Counted from the stretch's first letter, positions 1 to 8,936 are shown. The stretch: 64,000 bases of DNA from Streptomyces anulatus (GCF_000721175.1 NZ_JOEZ01000037.1:1-64000); one strand, 5' to 3'. Program-made: numbers and translations. The notes: generated by a model from the letters alone, not told the origin.

Positions 1-459
1 CTGTGGTGCTCAGCCACCGCCGCCACACCGGTGGACGTGGAGCGCTGGTGGCAGTCGTTCCTCCGCAGATTCGATCTCGAGCACACGTTCAGGCTCCTGA
101 AGCAGACCCTCGGCTGGACGGCACCGAAGGTCCGCCACGCCGACAGCGCCGACCTGTGGACCTGGCTCATCATCGCCGCCCACACCCAGCTCCGCCTCAC
201 TCGCCCTCTCGCTGAGGACCTGCGCCGGCCCTGGGAACGACCCGCAGAGCCCCGCCGCCTCACTCCCTCCCGCGTCCGGCGGGGGTTTCGCAACGTCCGC
301 GCGACGGCGGCCCGTCCGGCGGCCGCACCGAAACCGTCCAAGCCGGGCCCGGGACGGCCTCCCGGCTCGAAGAACAAGCACCGAGCCAAGCGTCACGACG
401 TCGGCAAGACGGTCAAACGCGCCGAGTCGATCAAGGATCACCAAGCCCGCCGAGGATAA
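1..459 (+). CDS. C-terminal part of a DDE transposase (5' end outside window)
   Basis: The frame is open from base 1 to a stop at 457-459, giving about 152 residues. The piece has the catalytic-domain tail of an IS701/IS4-like transposase common in Streptomyces: a WWQSFLRRFDLEHTFRLLKQ-type block (residues about 16-35) and a basic, proline-rich tail with PGRPPGSKN. An N-terminal fragment of what looks like the same family lies on the other strand at 10,850-11,600. Whether this copy is complete cannot be judged because its start is outside the window. Family assignment is from recalled family sequence, not a search. Confidence 0.75.
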   Translation: MWCSATAATPVDVERWWQSFLRRFDLEHTFRLLKQTLGWTAPKVRHADSADLWTWLIIAAHTQLRLTRPLAEDLRRPWERPAEPRRLTPSRVRRGFRNVRATAARPAAAPKPSKPGPGRPPGSKNKHRAKRHDVGKTVKRAESIKDHQARRG

Positions 460-483
460 ACGCCAAGCTGAGAAGCCGTTGCC

Positions 484-565
484 ATACCGATCATGGAGTC
501 TGTTGATCGAACGGGAGCCTCGATCGGGTGATCGTGGGCCCTGCCCGGCATGAGAGCAGGGCCCG
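484..565. repeat. IS-end-like direct repeat, copy A (upstream of the GNAT gene)
   Basis: About 82 bp that match 1141-1222 with a few substitutions. The best-conserved core is GATCGAACGGGAG followed by CTCGATCGGGTGA. It ends in a GAGAGCAGGGCC motif that also occurs, inverted, near 8715-8730 next to a broken IS5-type transposase. It therefore looks like the terminal region of an insertion sequence. Confidence 0.7.
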
Positions 566-623
566 GCGGTATACGGGGAATGTCAAGGGAGCGGACCGCC
601 GCGCGCTGCTACGGTCAGGCGCC

Positions 624-1127
624 ATGAGCTGGCTTCCCGACAACTTCGTCCACCCCGTCCGGGTACCGCTGCCGGGCGGTGCCCATCACCTGCGGCCGAT
701 CCGTGAGGCGGACACCCCACTCGACTATCCGGCTGTGATGGGTTCGCGCGAGCGGCTGTGGACCATCTTCGGCCTGGCCTGGGGCTGGCCCGCGGCCACC
801 ATGACCTACGAGGCCGACCAGGCCGATCTGTTGCGGCACGAGAAGGAGATCGCCGCACACCAGTCCTTCAACTACGCGCTGTTCGACGCGGCGGAGACGG
901 CTCTGCTCGGCTGTGTTTACATCGACCCACCGGAGAGGGTCGGCGCGGACGGCGAGATATCCTGGTGGGTGGTGGACGAGTTGGTGGGCAGCAAGGTCGA
1001 GCAGGCCCTCGACGTGCTGGTGCCGCAGTGGATCGCCGCCGACTGGCCGTTCGAGCAGCCGCGCTTCCTCGGCCGCGAGATCTCCTGGTCGGACTGGCTC
1101 GCCCTGCCGGAGCATCCCGACACGTAA
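624..1127 (+). CDS. GNAT-like N-acetyltransferase
   Basis: 167 residues from the ATG at 624; an upstream in-frame start at 528 lies inside the IS-like repeat and is not preferred. The pattern fits the GNAT fold: an N-terminal HHLRPIREAD strand, a central ALLGCVYIDPP strand pair, and an EISWWVVDELVGSKVEQALD stretch where the acetyl-CoA loop and helix normally sit. The classical R/Q-x-x-G-x-G/A loop is not obvious, so substrate and activity are unknown. The gene stands alone between two near-identical IS-end repeats, so it may be cargo of a mobile segment or a survivor between two IS insertions. Confidence 0.7.
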   Translation: MSWLPDNFVHPVRVPLPGGAHHLRPIREADTPLDYPAVMGSRERLWTIFGLAWGWPAATMTYEADQADLLRHEKEIAAHQSFNYALFDAAETALLGCVYIDPPERVGADGEISWWVVDELVGSKVEQALDVLVPQWIAADWPFEQPRFLGREISWSDWLALPEHPDT

Positions 1128-1140
1128 GTGGTTGTTGCCC

Positions 1141-1222
1141 GTACCGATCTCGAAGGCTGTCGATCGAACGGGAGTCTCGATCGGGTGACTGCGGCGGTTC
1201 TCGCGCGTGAAAGCAGGGCCTC
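1141..1222. repeat. IS-end-like direct repeat, copy B (downstream of the GNAT gene)
   Basis: Second copy of the 82-bp repeat at 484-565, same orientation. It runs straight into the degenerate IS5-type transposase that starts near 1207, so this copy is the natural left end of that element. Confidence 0.7.
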
Positions 1223-1863
1223 CAGGTAGCTCGGGGGTGCGATTCCATTCCGAGTGGTTCCCGCAGGCCCTGTTGTCTTCGTTGTACGTTCCCGAGCATG
1301 TTGACTTCAACGCGCCCGCCGTGTCGTGCGATTGCCTCGCGCACGTGTACGGCAACGCGGCCGACCATCCGGACCGGGTGCGCCGGTATCCGTCGGACAT
1401 GCCGGACGCGGAGTGGGCGGCCGTCGTTGCTGCCGGTGCCGGCCTGGTTCCAGGGGCGGGGTGGACGGCGAGTTCCACGACCGGCTGCGCGGGACGGTCC
1501 GTGAGCGCGAGGGCCGTGAGGCCGAGCCCATAGCGGGATCATCGACGCGCATTCGGTGCGGGCCGCCGCGACGGTGCCGGCCGCCTCACGCGGCTACGAC
1601 GGCGGAAGAGGGTGCCGGGCCGCAAGCGGCACATCGTGACCGACACCCTCGGCCTGCTCCTGACTGTCGCGGTCACGGCTGCGAACATCGACGACCGAGA
1701 CGCCGCGGCGGGCCTGCCGATGCGGCTGCGCCGTCTGCACCGCGACATCACCCTCGTGTGGGCCGACGGTGGCTACACCGGCTTCCTCGTCGGCTATTGC
1801 CGGGACAAACTCGCCCTGACCTTGGAAAGGCGCCGGACGCGGGGGAACATAGTGTGGGCGTAG
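1207..1863 (+). pseudogene. Degenerate IS5-family transposase
   Basis: Transposase coding can be followed only by changing frame. The N-terminal CDCLAHVYGNAADH and SDMPDAEWAAV block (about 1325-1430) is followed by a deletion of the middle helix region, then FHDRLRG, then IIDAHSVRAAATVPAASRGY, then in a third frame GRKRHIVTDTLGLLLTVAV and DITLVWADGGYTG. The C-terminal DDE tail is missing after DKLALTL. It shares its N-terminus with the inverted copy at 8152-8698. At least two frameshifts and one deletion make it non-functional. Confidence 0.85.
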
Positions 1864-1976
1864 CGGGTCATAGCTCGTCACCGGACAGGAGTGCCGGGCG
1901 GCTTTTCGCCCACGGTCCCGGTCCCGAGGGGCCGACGGGTGCTTGCCGCGCGCTGCCGTGCCGGACGCAGCCCCCT

Positions 1977-3047
1977 TTAGTCCGAGCGTGGGTCGGCGGG
2001 ACCGGTGTCGCCCATGGATCTGCGGTCCTCGTCGGTCCATTTGCGGGTGTCGCGGGGGGCGACGTACGGCTCCTCTGTCTGCGGGTGGCCGCTGATGACG
2101 GCTCGCTCACGGGCCATTTCCGCGTCGAATTCCAGGCCGAGCAGAATTGCCAGGTTCGTGATCCACAGCCAGACCAGGAAAATGATCACGCCTGCCAGTG
2201 CGCCGTAGGTCTTGTTGTAAGACCCGAAGTTGGCGACGTAGAAGGCGAAGGCGGCCGACGCCACCATCCAGATCAGCAGCGCCAGCAGGCTGCCCAGGGA
2301 CACGAACTTGAAGCCCCGGCCCTTGGCATTCGGCGCCGCCCAGTACAGGAGCGCAAGCATGATCGTCACCAGCACCACCAGGACGGGCCATTTGGCGATC
2401 GACCAGACGGTCATGGCCGTGTCACCGACCCCCAGAGCGGTGCCGAGTTGGCGGGCGATCCCGCCCGAGAGCACGACGATGAGCGCGCTCACACAGGCCA
2501 GCACCATCAGCACCAGCGTCAGGCCGACGCGGACCGGGAGCACCTTCCAGGCCGGCCGGCCCTCGGGTACGTCGTACACGGCGTTCGAGGTACGGATGAA
2601 CGCGGCCACGTAGCCGGACGCGGACCAGAGGGCAGCCAGCAGCCCCACGATGCCCATGACCCAGCCGGCCCCGCTGCTGGACTGCAGCTGGGTCACCGCG
2701 TTGGTGAGTACGTCACGCGCCGCTCCCGGGGCGAGCTTCTGCATGTTGTCCAGGACGGTCTGCGTGGTCTCCTTGCCCGCGATACCGAGCAGGGAGACCA
2801 GGACAAGCAGAGCCGGGAAGAGGGCCAGGATGCCGTAGTACGTCAGCGCCGCGGCGCGGTCGGACAGCTCGTCCCGCTTGAACTCGCGCAGGGCGCGTCT
2901 CAGCACCGCGCCCCACGACCCCTTGCCGAGTTTCGCGGGCGATTCGGGCATGTCACGGTCCGCCTGCGAGTGCGAGCCGGCACCCGGCTGGCTTCCCTCC
3001 GGGCCCAGGCTGTCTCGATCGTGCTGTTCGTTCGTCATAGGAATCAC
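1977..3047 (-). CDS. YihY/BrkB-family inner-membrane protein
   Basis: 356 residues. Six hydrophobic segments are visible at about 66-90, 128-150, 173-196, 216-238, 247-274 and 283-306, after a hydrophilic N-terminus with the family's FKRDELSDRAAALTYYGIL entry motif. YihY proteins are polytopic membrane proteins with no firmly established biochemical role, once mis-called ribonuclease BN. The GTG start at 3047 has a GAGG about 4 bases upstream; an ATG at 3038 is possible. It is the last of four same-strand genes (4984 to 1977) that look like one envelope or stress unit. The 143-base gap before it allows a separate promoter. Confidence 0.9.
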   Translation of the reverse strand: MIPMTNEQHDRDSLGPEGSQPGAGSHSQADRDMPESPAKLGKGSWGAVLRRALREFKRDELSDRAAALTYYGILALFPALLVLVSLLGIAGKETTQTVLDNMQKLAPGAARDVLTNAVTQLQSSSGAGWVMGIVGLLAALWSASGYVAAFIRTSNAVYDVPEGRPAWKVLPVRVGLTLVLMVLACVSALIVVLSGGIARQLGTALGVGDTAMTVWSIAKWPVLVVLVTIMLALLYWAAPNAKGRGFKFVSLGSLLALLIWMVASAAFAFYVANFGSYNKTYGALAGVIIFLVWLWITNLAILLGLEFDAEMARERAVISGHPQTEEPYVAPRDTRKWTDEDRRSMGDTGPADPRSD

Positions 3048-3190
3048 ACAACCTCAGCGGTGTACGGCCAGCGACCTCACGGCCGCTTCATGCCACCAGG
3101 CGGACGAGACGCCCGTCGGGCGGGGGCCCTGGAGCGGAGGGGGCCCGCCTGACTCTTCTTGGCGGAGGATCGGTCCGTGGAGCAGCCGAT

Positions 3191-3832
3191 TCAGCTCCCG
3201 GCTTGCCGGGCGGCGTCCTGGCCGACCTCGCGCAGTCCCGTGCCTGCCTCCTGTCCCGCGTCCTGCGCCTTCTGCTTGGTGGTCTGCGCCGCGTTCTGCG
3301 CCGTGCTCTTCACCGCGTCCACGGCTTCCGTGGCAGGCCCGCGCATTTCCTCCTTGACGTCCAGGGCGACGTCCTGGGCGGTCTGCTTCACGGGTTCGAG
3401 AAGTTCATCGGAGTGTTCGCGGAGCTGAGCGCCGACGCGTTCCTCGACGTCCGTGGTGGGGAGCAACGCGGCCGCGAGCATGCCGGCGCCGAAGGCGATG
3501 ATGCCCGCCGCCACGGGGCTGCCCTGCGTCTGCCGCGTGAGTTCCTCGGGGGCCTGGCGTACGGATCGGCCCACCTGGTCGGCGGTATGCTTGACCGCGT
3601 CCCCCGCCTGCCCGGCGGTGTCCGCGACGCCTTGGGTACCTGAGGCCCTGGTGTCGCTCGCCGCACCCATCACGCCCTCCTTCACACGGGTGATCCGCCG
3701 CTGCGTGGCGTCCGCCTTGCGCCGGGCGACCTTTCCCGGGGCGACCTTGTCCGCGAGACGGTCCACGTTGCGGGCGAGGTTGGCCCTGGTGTCTTCCACG
3801 TCGGACTTCAGCTCGTCGGGTTGCGTGCCCAT
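3191..3832 (-). CDS. DUF3618-type single-pass membrane protein
   Basis: 213 residues from the ATG at 3832, chosen because AAGGAGG lies 7 bases upstream; longer readings start inside the neighbour. The N-terminal 30 residues (PDELKSDVEDTRANLARNVD) are the DUF3618 signature. One membrane helix lies at about 105-126 (SPVAAGIIAFGAGMLAAAL). The long C-terminal half is Ala/Lys/Glu-rich amphipathic helix resembling LEA or apolipoprotein-like repeats. It overlaps the upstream holin-X gene by 25 bases, so the two are translationally coupled. A role in envelope stress is an inference from the family's usual neighbours. Confidence 0.88.
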   Translation of the reverse strand: MGTQPDELKSDVEDTRANLARNVDRLADKVAPGKVARRKADATQRRITRVKEGVMGAASDTRASGTQGVADTAGQAGDAVKHTADQVGRSVRQAPEELTRQTQGSPVAAGIIAFGAGMLAAALLPTTDVEERVGAQLREHSDELLEPVKQTAQDVALDVKEEMRGPATEAVDAVKSTAQNAAQTTKQKAQDAGQEAGTGLREVGQDAARQAGS

Positions 3833-4260
3833 TGCGCGTCCTCCTTCAGCGTTTCCACAGTGCGTTCGGGCTTTGCGCTGACCGTCCTGAGGCGTTTGCG
3901 GCCGACCACGAAGAGAACGGCCGCCAGGAGCGCCCAGAACCCGGTCACGATGAGCGCGGCCCAAGCCAGGTCGACCACATGCGCGAGTCCGAAGATGGCC
4001 GCCAGGCTGCCCATCAGCAGCACCAGGTGCCCGGCGTACCCGGAGCCGGTGAGCATGCCCGCCGCCTTGCCCGCTCGGGTCGCACTCTCCTTGATCTCGG
4101 CCTTGGCCAGTTCGACCTCCTCGCGCACCAACTGTGTGAGGTCTCCGCTGATCTCTCCGACCAGCTCTCCGATGGAAGCGTCCGCCGACGGTGCACGGGT
4201 GGAACCGGCGGGCGGGGCGTCCGGCTGGGCGACAATATGTTCCGAAGATGGTGTGACCAC
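3808..4260 (-). CDS. Holin-X (DUF1469-type) family membrane protein
   Basis: 150 residues from a GTG at 4260 with a GGAGAGGGG ribosome site. The amphipathic segment GELVGEISGDLTQLVREEVE (31-50) precedes two membrane helices at about 70-93 and 97-120 and a basic tail, the actinobacterial 'phage holin superfamily III' layout. Despite the name, no lysis gene is nearby. The family typically sits with DUF3618 proteins, as here, and is best seen as a small membrane partner of that protein. It lies 19 bases after the preceding gene and overlaps the next. Confidence 0.87.
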   Translation of the reverse strand: MVTPSSEHIVAQPDAPPAGSTRAPSADASIGELVGEISGDLTQLVREEVELAKAEIKESATRAGKAAGMLTGSGYAGHLVLLMGSLAAIFGLAHVVDLAWAALIVTGFWALLAAVLFVVGRKRLRTVSAKPERTVETLKEDAQWARNPTS

Positions 4261-4279
4261 GGCTCGCTTTCCCCTCTCC

Positions 4280-4984
4280 CTACGACTGCTGCGGATCCGG
4301 ATACGGGTCGCTCACCGGGACCGGCCCCGGAGCGATATCTCCTTCGTAGGACGGACTGAGGCGCGGCGAGGCCGACGTCGCGCGGGTACCCTCCGCTCGC
4401 GGCGCCTCCCGTCCCGTACCGGCCTGTGGCGCGTCTCGGCCCGTCCTGCCGTCCGTCGTGCTCGCGGGCCGCCCTCCGCCGTCCGCGGACCTGGCACCCT
4501 TGGCGAGCCGGGCGGTGGCGAAGCCCGCGAGCGCCGCGCCCGCCAGGAACGCCCCGGGGCGACGGCGCGCGAAGTCCTGCAGGTCACTGAGGAGACCGTC
4601 CGGCCCCCTCTCCTCCATGCGGGAGGCGGCCTGGTGCCCGCGGTCCGCTATCTGCTTCACCGCGCCGGCAGCAGAAGAGTCGCCGTCGCTGTTGCGGCTC
4701 ATGTCGTGCAGTTCGTCGGCCAGCCGCCGTACGTTGTCTGCCAGCCGCTGTGTCTGCGAGCGCGCCTGCTCCTCCAGCTGCTCCCGCAGCTCGCCCACGA
4801 CGTCCTGGGCCCGTGCCGCGGCCTCACCCGCCACATCGGTTGCCTGTTCCCTGGCGGTGCCCGCCACGTCACCGGCCTTGCCGGCCACCAGATCGGCGCC
4901 TTCGCCAGCCTTGTCCCGTGCGGTCTGTGCCGTGCTCGCCGTCGTACCGCTGTCCGGACGGCTCGAATGCTCGAAGTCGCTCAA
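4280..4984 (-). CDS. Alanine-rich helical protein with one short hydrophobic segment
   Basis: 234 residues from a TTG start at 4984. This start is chosen because AGGAGG sits 4 bases upstream; ATG codons further out have no such site. Residues 20-95 are a long amphipathic helix rich in Ala, Asp, Glu and Gln (GELREQLEEQARSQTQRLAD). A hydrophobic stretch lies at about 144-160 (GAFLAGAALAGFATARL), then a disordered Pro/Gly/Arg tail. No enzyme motif is visible. As first gene of the run with holin-X and DUF3618 it probably belongs to the same membrane-associated assembly; function unknown. Confidence 0.82.
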   Translation of the reverse strand: MSDFEHSSRPDSGTTASTAQTARDKAGEGADLVAGKAGDVAGTAREQATDVAGEAAARAQDVVGELREQLEEQARSQTQRLADNVRRLADELHDMSRNSDGDSSAAGAVKQIADRGHQAASRMEERGPDGLLSDLQDFARRRPGAFLAGAALAGFATARLAKGARSADGGGRPASTTDGRTGRDAPQAGTGREAPRAEGTRATSASPRLSPSYEGDIAPGPVPVSDPYPDPQQS

Positions 4985-5397
4985 AGCTCCTCCTAGATCG
5001 GCCCTGCTTGGGAAGGTGTGACGCGTCATCCCCCGCTGTCGACATCCCTCTAATGGTTGCAAAAGCGGCGAACATGCGCGATGCGGGGGAACAGGGCGGC
5101 GGTCTCGTATCCTGGCCCTCGCGCCGCTACGCGACCGGCCAGGCGGACCCCTGTCCCAGCTTCAGCGCCCCCATCCTGATCCGGCGTACAGCCGCAGTCC
5201 GGCAGGTGTTCAGGTTCCGGCTGATCGTGGCGACGAGAGCCCTTTAGCGAGCAGTCCGGCCGCTCCGGGTGAGCGGCCCGAGGCGGCCCACAGGCTGTTG
5301 GGGCGCCGTGCAGCCGGGCCCAGAAAGAGGTGGTTGTGAAGGTGTGCTGGCCGGCCCGGGCGGGGACACCCGGCCCCGGCAGTTCGCTCGCTTCAGG
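4985..5397. other. Intergenic region, no gene seen
   Basis: 413 bases. The part next to 4984 must hold the promoter of the minus-strand stress group; a relatively AT-rich patch lies at about 5040-5065. A perfect 8-bp hairpin GGCCGCTC/GAGCGGCC with a 5-base loop lies at 5258-5278. No reading frame here looks coding. Confidence 0.5.
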
Positions 5398-5669
5398 TCA
5401 CGCTGTCGGTCGGCTACGCAGCTGGACGACAACCACGCGGCCGGTGGCCTTCTCGCCGAGCCGGTAGAACTTCACCTGACCCTCGCTGTGCGTGTGCTCC
5501 ATCCACCCATCGGACTCCAGCTCCCTGCAAGCACGGCTGAAGTGGGGGGCGGGCACGCCCACGAGACTGGCGAGGGTAGCCGCGGTATCAGCTCGACTCT
5601 GTGCTCCAGGCCGCCCCGGATCGCGTACGTCATCACGAGGTTCTTCGTCAGGTGCGAGAGGCCGCTCAT
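5398..5669 (-). pseudogene. Frameshifted winged-helix regulator
   Basis: Starting at 5669, MSGLSHLTKNLVMTYAIRGG reads well in one frame. Near 5585-5600 the sense moves to another frame, giving ATLASLVGVPAPHFSRACRE and DGWMEHTHSEGQVKFYRLGE down to 5398. Joined, this is a small winged-helix protein of about 90 residues with a recognition helix in PAPHFSRACRELES. One small indel separates the halves. A second allele or reads would show whether it is a true pseudogene. Confidence 0.6.
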
Positions 5670-5732
5670 GCGAGCCCAGAGCTACGAGTTCGGGGTACCC
5701 GTTGGTACAGCCAGGCCGCCCGCGTGCCCAAA

Positions 5733-5915
5733 GGCTCATGCGGCGGAAGGCCACCCGGCTTCGACGAGGACGGCTACAAGAAGCGCAACACCGTTGAAGG
5801 GGCGATCAACCGCATGAAGCAGTCCCGGGCGGTGGCAACTCGCCATGACAAACGCAGCTGTGTCTTCCTCGCCACCAAGGCAGCGGCAGCCCTGGTCATC
5901 TGGCTCCGGACCTGA
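5733..5915 (+). pseudogene. C-terminal fragment of an IS5-family transposase
   Basis: About 55 residues, RPPGFDEDGYKKRNTVEGAI and NRMKQSRAVATRHDKRS to the stop at 5913-5915, match the DDE tail of IS5-type Streptomyces transposases, including the catalytic Glu region in NTVEGAINR. No upstream part is present. Confidence 0.8.
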
Positions 5916-5929
5916 ACCGGACGCGGCTC

Positions 5930-6290
5930 AGAGGCCGCCCTCGGCCGGCCGGTGGTGCCCGTTCGGCCGTGGGCAGGGCGCGCGAGCGACCATCGCTGGT
6001 CCTCCCAGCCGTGCGCGGCCGGCCCTTTGGCCAGCTCCGCATCGAGCTGGGCGAACTGCTTCTCGCTCAGCCGGGCAGCGACGCAGGTCCCTGCGACCGC
6101 AGAGCCTGCGGGCCGACCTCGTCCCACATCCGCCACCATCGCTGCACGGAGGGGACGCTGACCCGCAGGTCCTTGGCGTTCACCGTGCTCGAGCCGCTTC
6201 AGGTGAACCACTCGGCCGCCTTGAACCGTAACTCCTCGCGGAACTGCTGCCGTTCGGCATTCAGCCCACCCTCTTGTGGGGACCGCATGC
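5930..6290 (-). pseudogene. N-terminal remnant of a winged-helix (IS630-like) transposase
   Basis: On the minus strand LNAERQQFREELRFKAAEWF ends at an in-frame stop. A shifted frame then gives KDLRVSVPSVQRWWRMWDEV, followed in another frame by LSEKQFAQLDAELAKGPAAH. This is the helix-turn-helix and winged-helix entry of IS630-like transposases; the DDE domain is absent. It meets the IS5 fragment tail to tail. Confidence 0.7.
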
Positions 6291-6350
6291 ACCCGTGACA
6301 CCGCACGGACGACGGGCCGTCAGCCCCTACGACTCCACGAGTTCAACCTC

Positions 6351-7860
6351 AGCTTGACTCTGTCGGGGATCTTGAGGATCCCCGGCGGGGCAGCATGATC
6401 AACGGGCATGCTCGGCTCTGTTCAAGATCCGACGCAGTTGTCGAGGTGCCCGTTGTCGCTCCACGCCCGTTCTGGTGAGCAAGTCCCTTCTCTGACCGTG
6501 CAGATGGCGCGAGCGAGCAACCCGGGCGGTACAACGGCGATGTGGGTGAGAGACCACCTGGGCGGGCTGTGGCGTGACGAGGACTTCGCCGACTGGTACC
6601 CGTGCGACGGCCGCCCGGGGCTTTCGCCCGCCCAGCTGGCCACCGTCTGTGTGCTGCAGTTTCTGCCCGGCATGTCGGACCGGCAGGCGGCCGAGGCGTC
6701 CGACTTCCGTGAGCGTCTCACCGGAGGGCGGCCGAGCCGACCGTCTCCTCGATCTCGCGCTCGCGCGCCTGAAGGAGGCCGGTCTCGTCCGCGAGCGCAC
6801 CACCCAGCGCACGGACTCCACCCACGTCCTGGCCGCGGTGCGCGACCTGACCCGGCTGGAACTGGTCACCGAAGCCGTCCGCGCCGCGCTGGAAGAGCTG
6901 GCCGGCACAGCTCCGCACCTGCTGGCCGGCCTGGTCGACGAGGAGTGGGGGCGCCGCTACGGCCGTCCGGTCCGTCTGGGCAAGAACCCCACCCGCCCCA
7001 AGACCAGGACCCTTGCCACAGGCGGCGACGCCGTCCGGCTGCTGGAGCACGTCGGGGAGCATGAGGCGGACCGCCTGTCCGGTCCCCGCGTCCGGGCCCT
7101 GCAGCAGATCATGGTGCAGAACTACTACCGCGACGGGGCCGGCCGCCTGCGCTGGCGCACCGCCGAGGACGGCGGGCTGCCGCCCTCGGCCGTCGCAGTC
7201 GTCTCGCCCTACGACCCGACGGCCCGCTACGCGCGCCGCGGACATGTCACCCGTTGGAAAGGGTTCGTCGCACATCTCACCGAGACCTGTGATCCTGACG
7301 GCGTCAACGTGATCACAGATGTGGCCACCACCGACGCCACCAGCTACGACGCGAAGGCTCTGCCCGGCATCCACACCCGGCTGGGGCGCCGCGGGCTCCT
7401 GCCCACCGAGCATCTGGTCGACGGCGGCTACACCTCCCTGGTCCATCTGGAACAGGCAGCCCGCGAACACCAGGTCACGGTCACCGGACCGCTGCCGGTC
7501 AACTCCACCCGCCAGCACCGCAAGAACGACAGCTTCGGCCGCGACGTATTCCACATCGACTTCGACCGCCAGCAGGTCACCTGCCCGCAGGGCGAGACCA
7601 GCGCGGGCTGGCACGGCCCCTACCCGACCTCCTCACCCACCGCGGCACCTCTGATCGTGGCACGGTTCACCAAGAGCCAGTGCCGCCCATGCCCGGTCCG
7701 CACCCGCTGCACGACCACCACCGACAGCGCCCGAACCGTGGGCTTTCCCCCGCGAGAACTCCGTGACCTTCCTGGACCAACACGAGATCCCCCGGCCGAG
7801 GTCTTGGCGGTCCGCCAGAGACTGAGCGGACGACACCAAGATCCCCGACAGAGTCAAGCT
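6351..7860 (+). mobile_element. IS1182-family insertion sequence, internally deleted
   Basis: The element is bounded by a perfect 24-bp inverted repeat: left end 6351-6374 begins AGCTTGACTCTGTCGGGGAT, right end 7837-7860 is its exact reverse complement. The 1510 bp between hold one damaged transposase reading plus. No convincing target-site duplication is seen next to the ends. Confidence 0.85.
6408..7780 (+). pseudogene. IS1182-family transposase, deleted and frameshifted
   Basis: The first frame gives the N-terminal domain ([35 protein letters not shown]). At about 6695-6735 roughly 25-30 residues expected between RQAAEA and SDFRERL are missing and the frame shifts. The second frame carries [31 protein letters not shown] (first catalytic Asp), [17 protein letters not shown] (second catalytic Asp region) and the Cys cluster [10 protein letters not shown]. 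The last part after [10 protein letters not shown] is shifted again, so the final Glu region is lost. It cannot encode an active enzyme. Confidence 0.88.
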
Positions 7861-7974
7861 CAGAATCTGTTGTCTTTCCGGGTGTGATCGCCAGGTTTCC
7901 GCTGGTCAGGCGTGAAGTTGCTTTCGTTGCAGTAGAGATGACACGTCGTGTTCTCTCTTTGGTGGAGGTGCCGG

Positions 7975-8151
7975 ATGCCGTCGGTGCTGAGGTCGATCAA
8001 GGAGCGGGAGGTCGCTGCCCGGCAGCGGGTGGTGTCGCTGCGGGGCGAGCTGGAGGAGTCGGAGGCCGCGCCGGATCGCCTGGTGATCGCGAAGGAGGCG
8101 GTGAGTGAGGTGCTGTCCGAAACCGGCGAACCGATGACACCCCGGGCTCCT
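7975..8151 (+). pseudogene. Truncated IS-accessory protein fragment
   Basis: From the ATG at 7975 (GGAGGTGCCGG upstream), PSVLRSIKEREVAARQRVVS and DRLVIAKEAVSEVL match the N-terminal coiled-coil protein often encoded next to Streptomyces transposases. It is cut at about 8140 where the inverted IS5 copy begins. Identification is from memory of the family. Confidence 0.55.
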
Positions 8152-8698
8152 TCAGCGCCGCCGCTGCGCCAGGCGGCGGCTCATGATCATGGTCATCGAC
8201 CACAGCACCATCGCCTCGGACGTGTTGGTCCGCGGGAGTCGATGATGCCTGCGGTCGGCTCCGGGTCCCGGCCGGCCGCGGCACGGGTCTTCCCACGCAG
8301 CCGGTCGTGGAACGCTTGACCAGGCCCTTGTCCCGCCAGCGGCGGAAGAACGCGTAGACCCGGTCCCGGACGGGGAAGTCCACGGGCATCGCCCGCCACG
8401 TGATCCCGTTGTCCACCAGGAAGCGGATCGCGTCGATCATCTGCCAATCGCAGTAGCTCTCCGGCTGCCCGCCACAACCCTCCAGCCAGCCGGGCACCGG
8501 CATCGCGGCACGGACCTCGGCCCACTCCGCGTCGCTCATGTCCGAGAGGTAATGACGCCTCCGCTCACCATGGCCGGCCGCGTTCCCATACACATGGGCG
8601 AGACAGTCACACGACGAGGTTTCCGGGTTGGACGCCACGGGCACCGGGGCGGAAGGCTGAGGCACAGAGCCTCCTGTCGCTCGAATGGACTTCAACAC
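8152..8698 (-). pseudogene. Internally deleted IS5-family transposase (inverted copy)
   Basis: Reading from the GTG at 8698: CDCLAHVYGNAAGH, YLSDMSDAEWAEV, MIDAIRFLVDNGITWRAMPV and VYAFFRRWRDKGLVK. A frameshift leads to FHDRLRG and GRDPEPTAGIIDS. At about 8237 the sequence jumps straight to the C-terminal TSEAMVLWSMTMIMSRRLAQ and a stop at 8152-8154. The DDE core is thus deleted. The flank at 8714-8764 matches, inverted, the IS-end repeats at 484-565 and 1141-1222. Confidence 0.85.
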
Positions 8699-8850
8699 CC
8701 ATGAGCTGTGCGCGAGGCCCTGCTTTCATGCCCCGGCCACAAGCCGATCACCCAACCGGGAAACCAAGTTCGACCCGCCAACCGAACCTCTCGGTACGAC
8801 AACGTCTTCTTACACTCGCTTCTGCAAAGAAAAGGCAAAGGTCGCGTAGG

Positions 8851-8878
8851 GTGCTCTCCGCGCGAGCGGAGATGGGTC
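8851..8878 (+). repeat. Solitary CRISPR-repeat-like sequence, plus orientation
   Basis: The bases GTGCTCTCCGCGCGAGCGGA continuing GATGGGTC differ at only a few positions from the type I-E repeat expected in Streptomyces. They lie in the opposite orientation to the three repeats at 9185-9331. No properly spaced neighbour is present, so this would be a lone remnant. Confidence 0.4.
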
Positions 8879-8936
8879 GGCGACTCCGATGGGTGATGCA
8901 GGCAGGCACTTCCGGTCGTCCGCCGGAGCGCCGATG

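Noticed and set aside
3808..4260. Phage lysis module (holin)
   Set aside because: The holin-X family name is historical. No endolysin or phage gene is near, and the neighbours are DUF3618 and YihY stress-type proteins.
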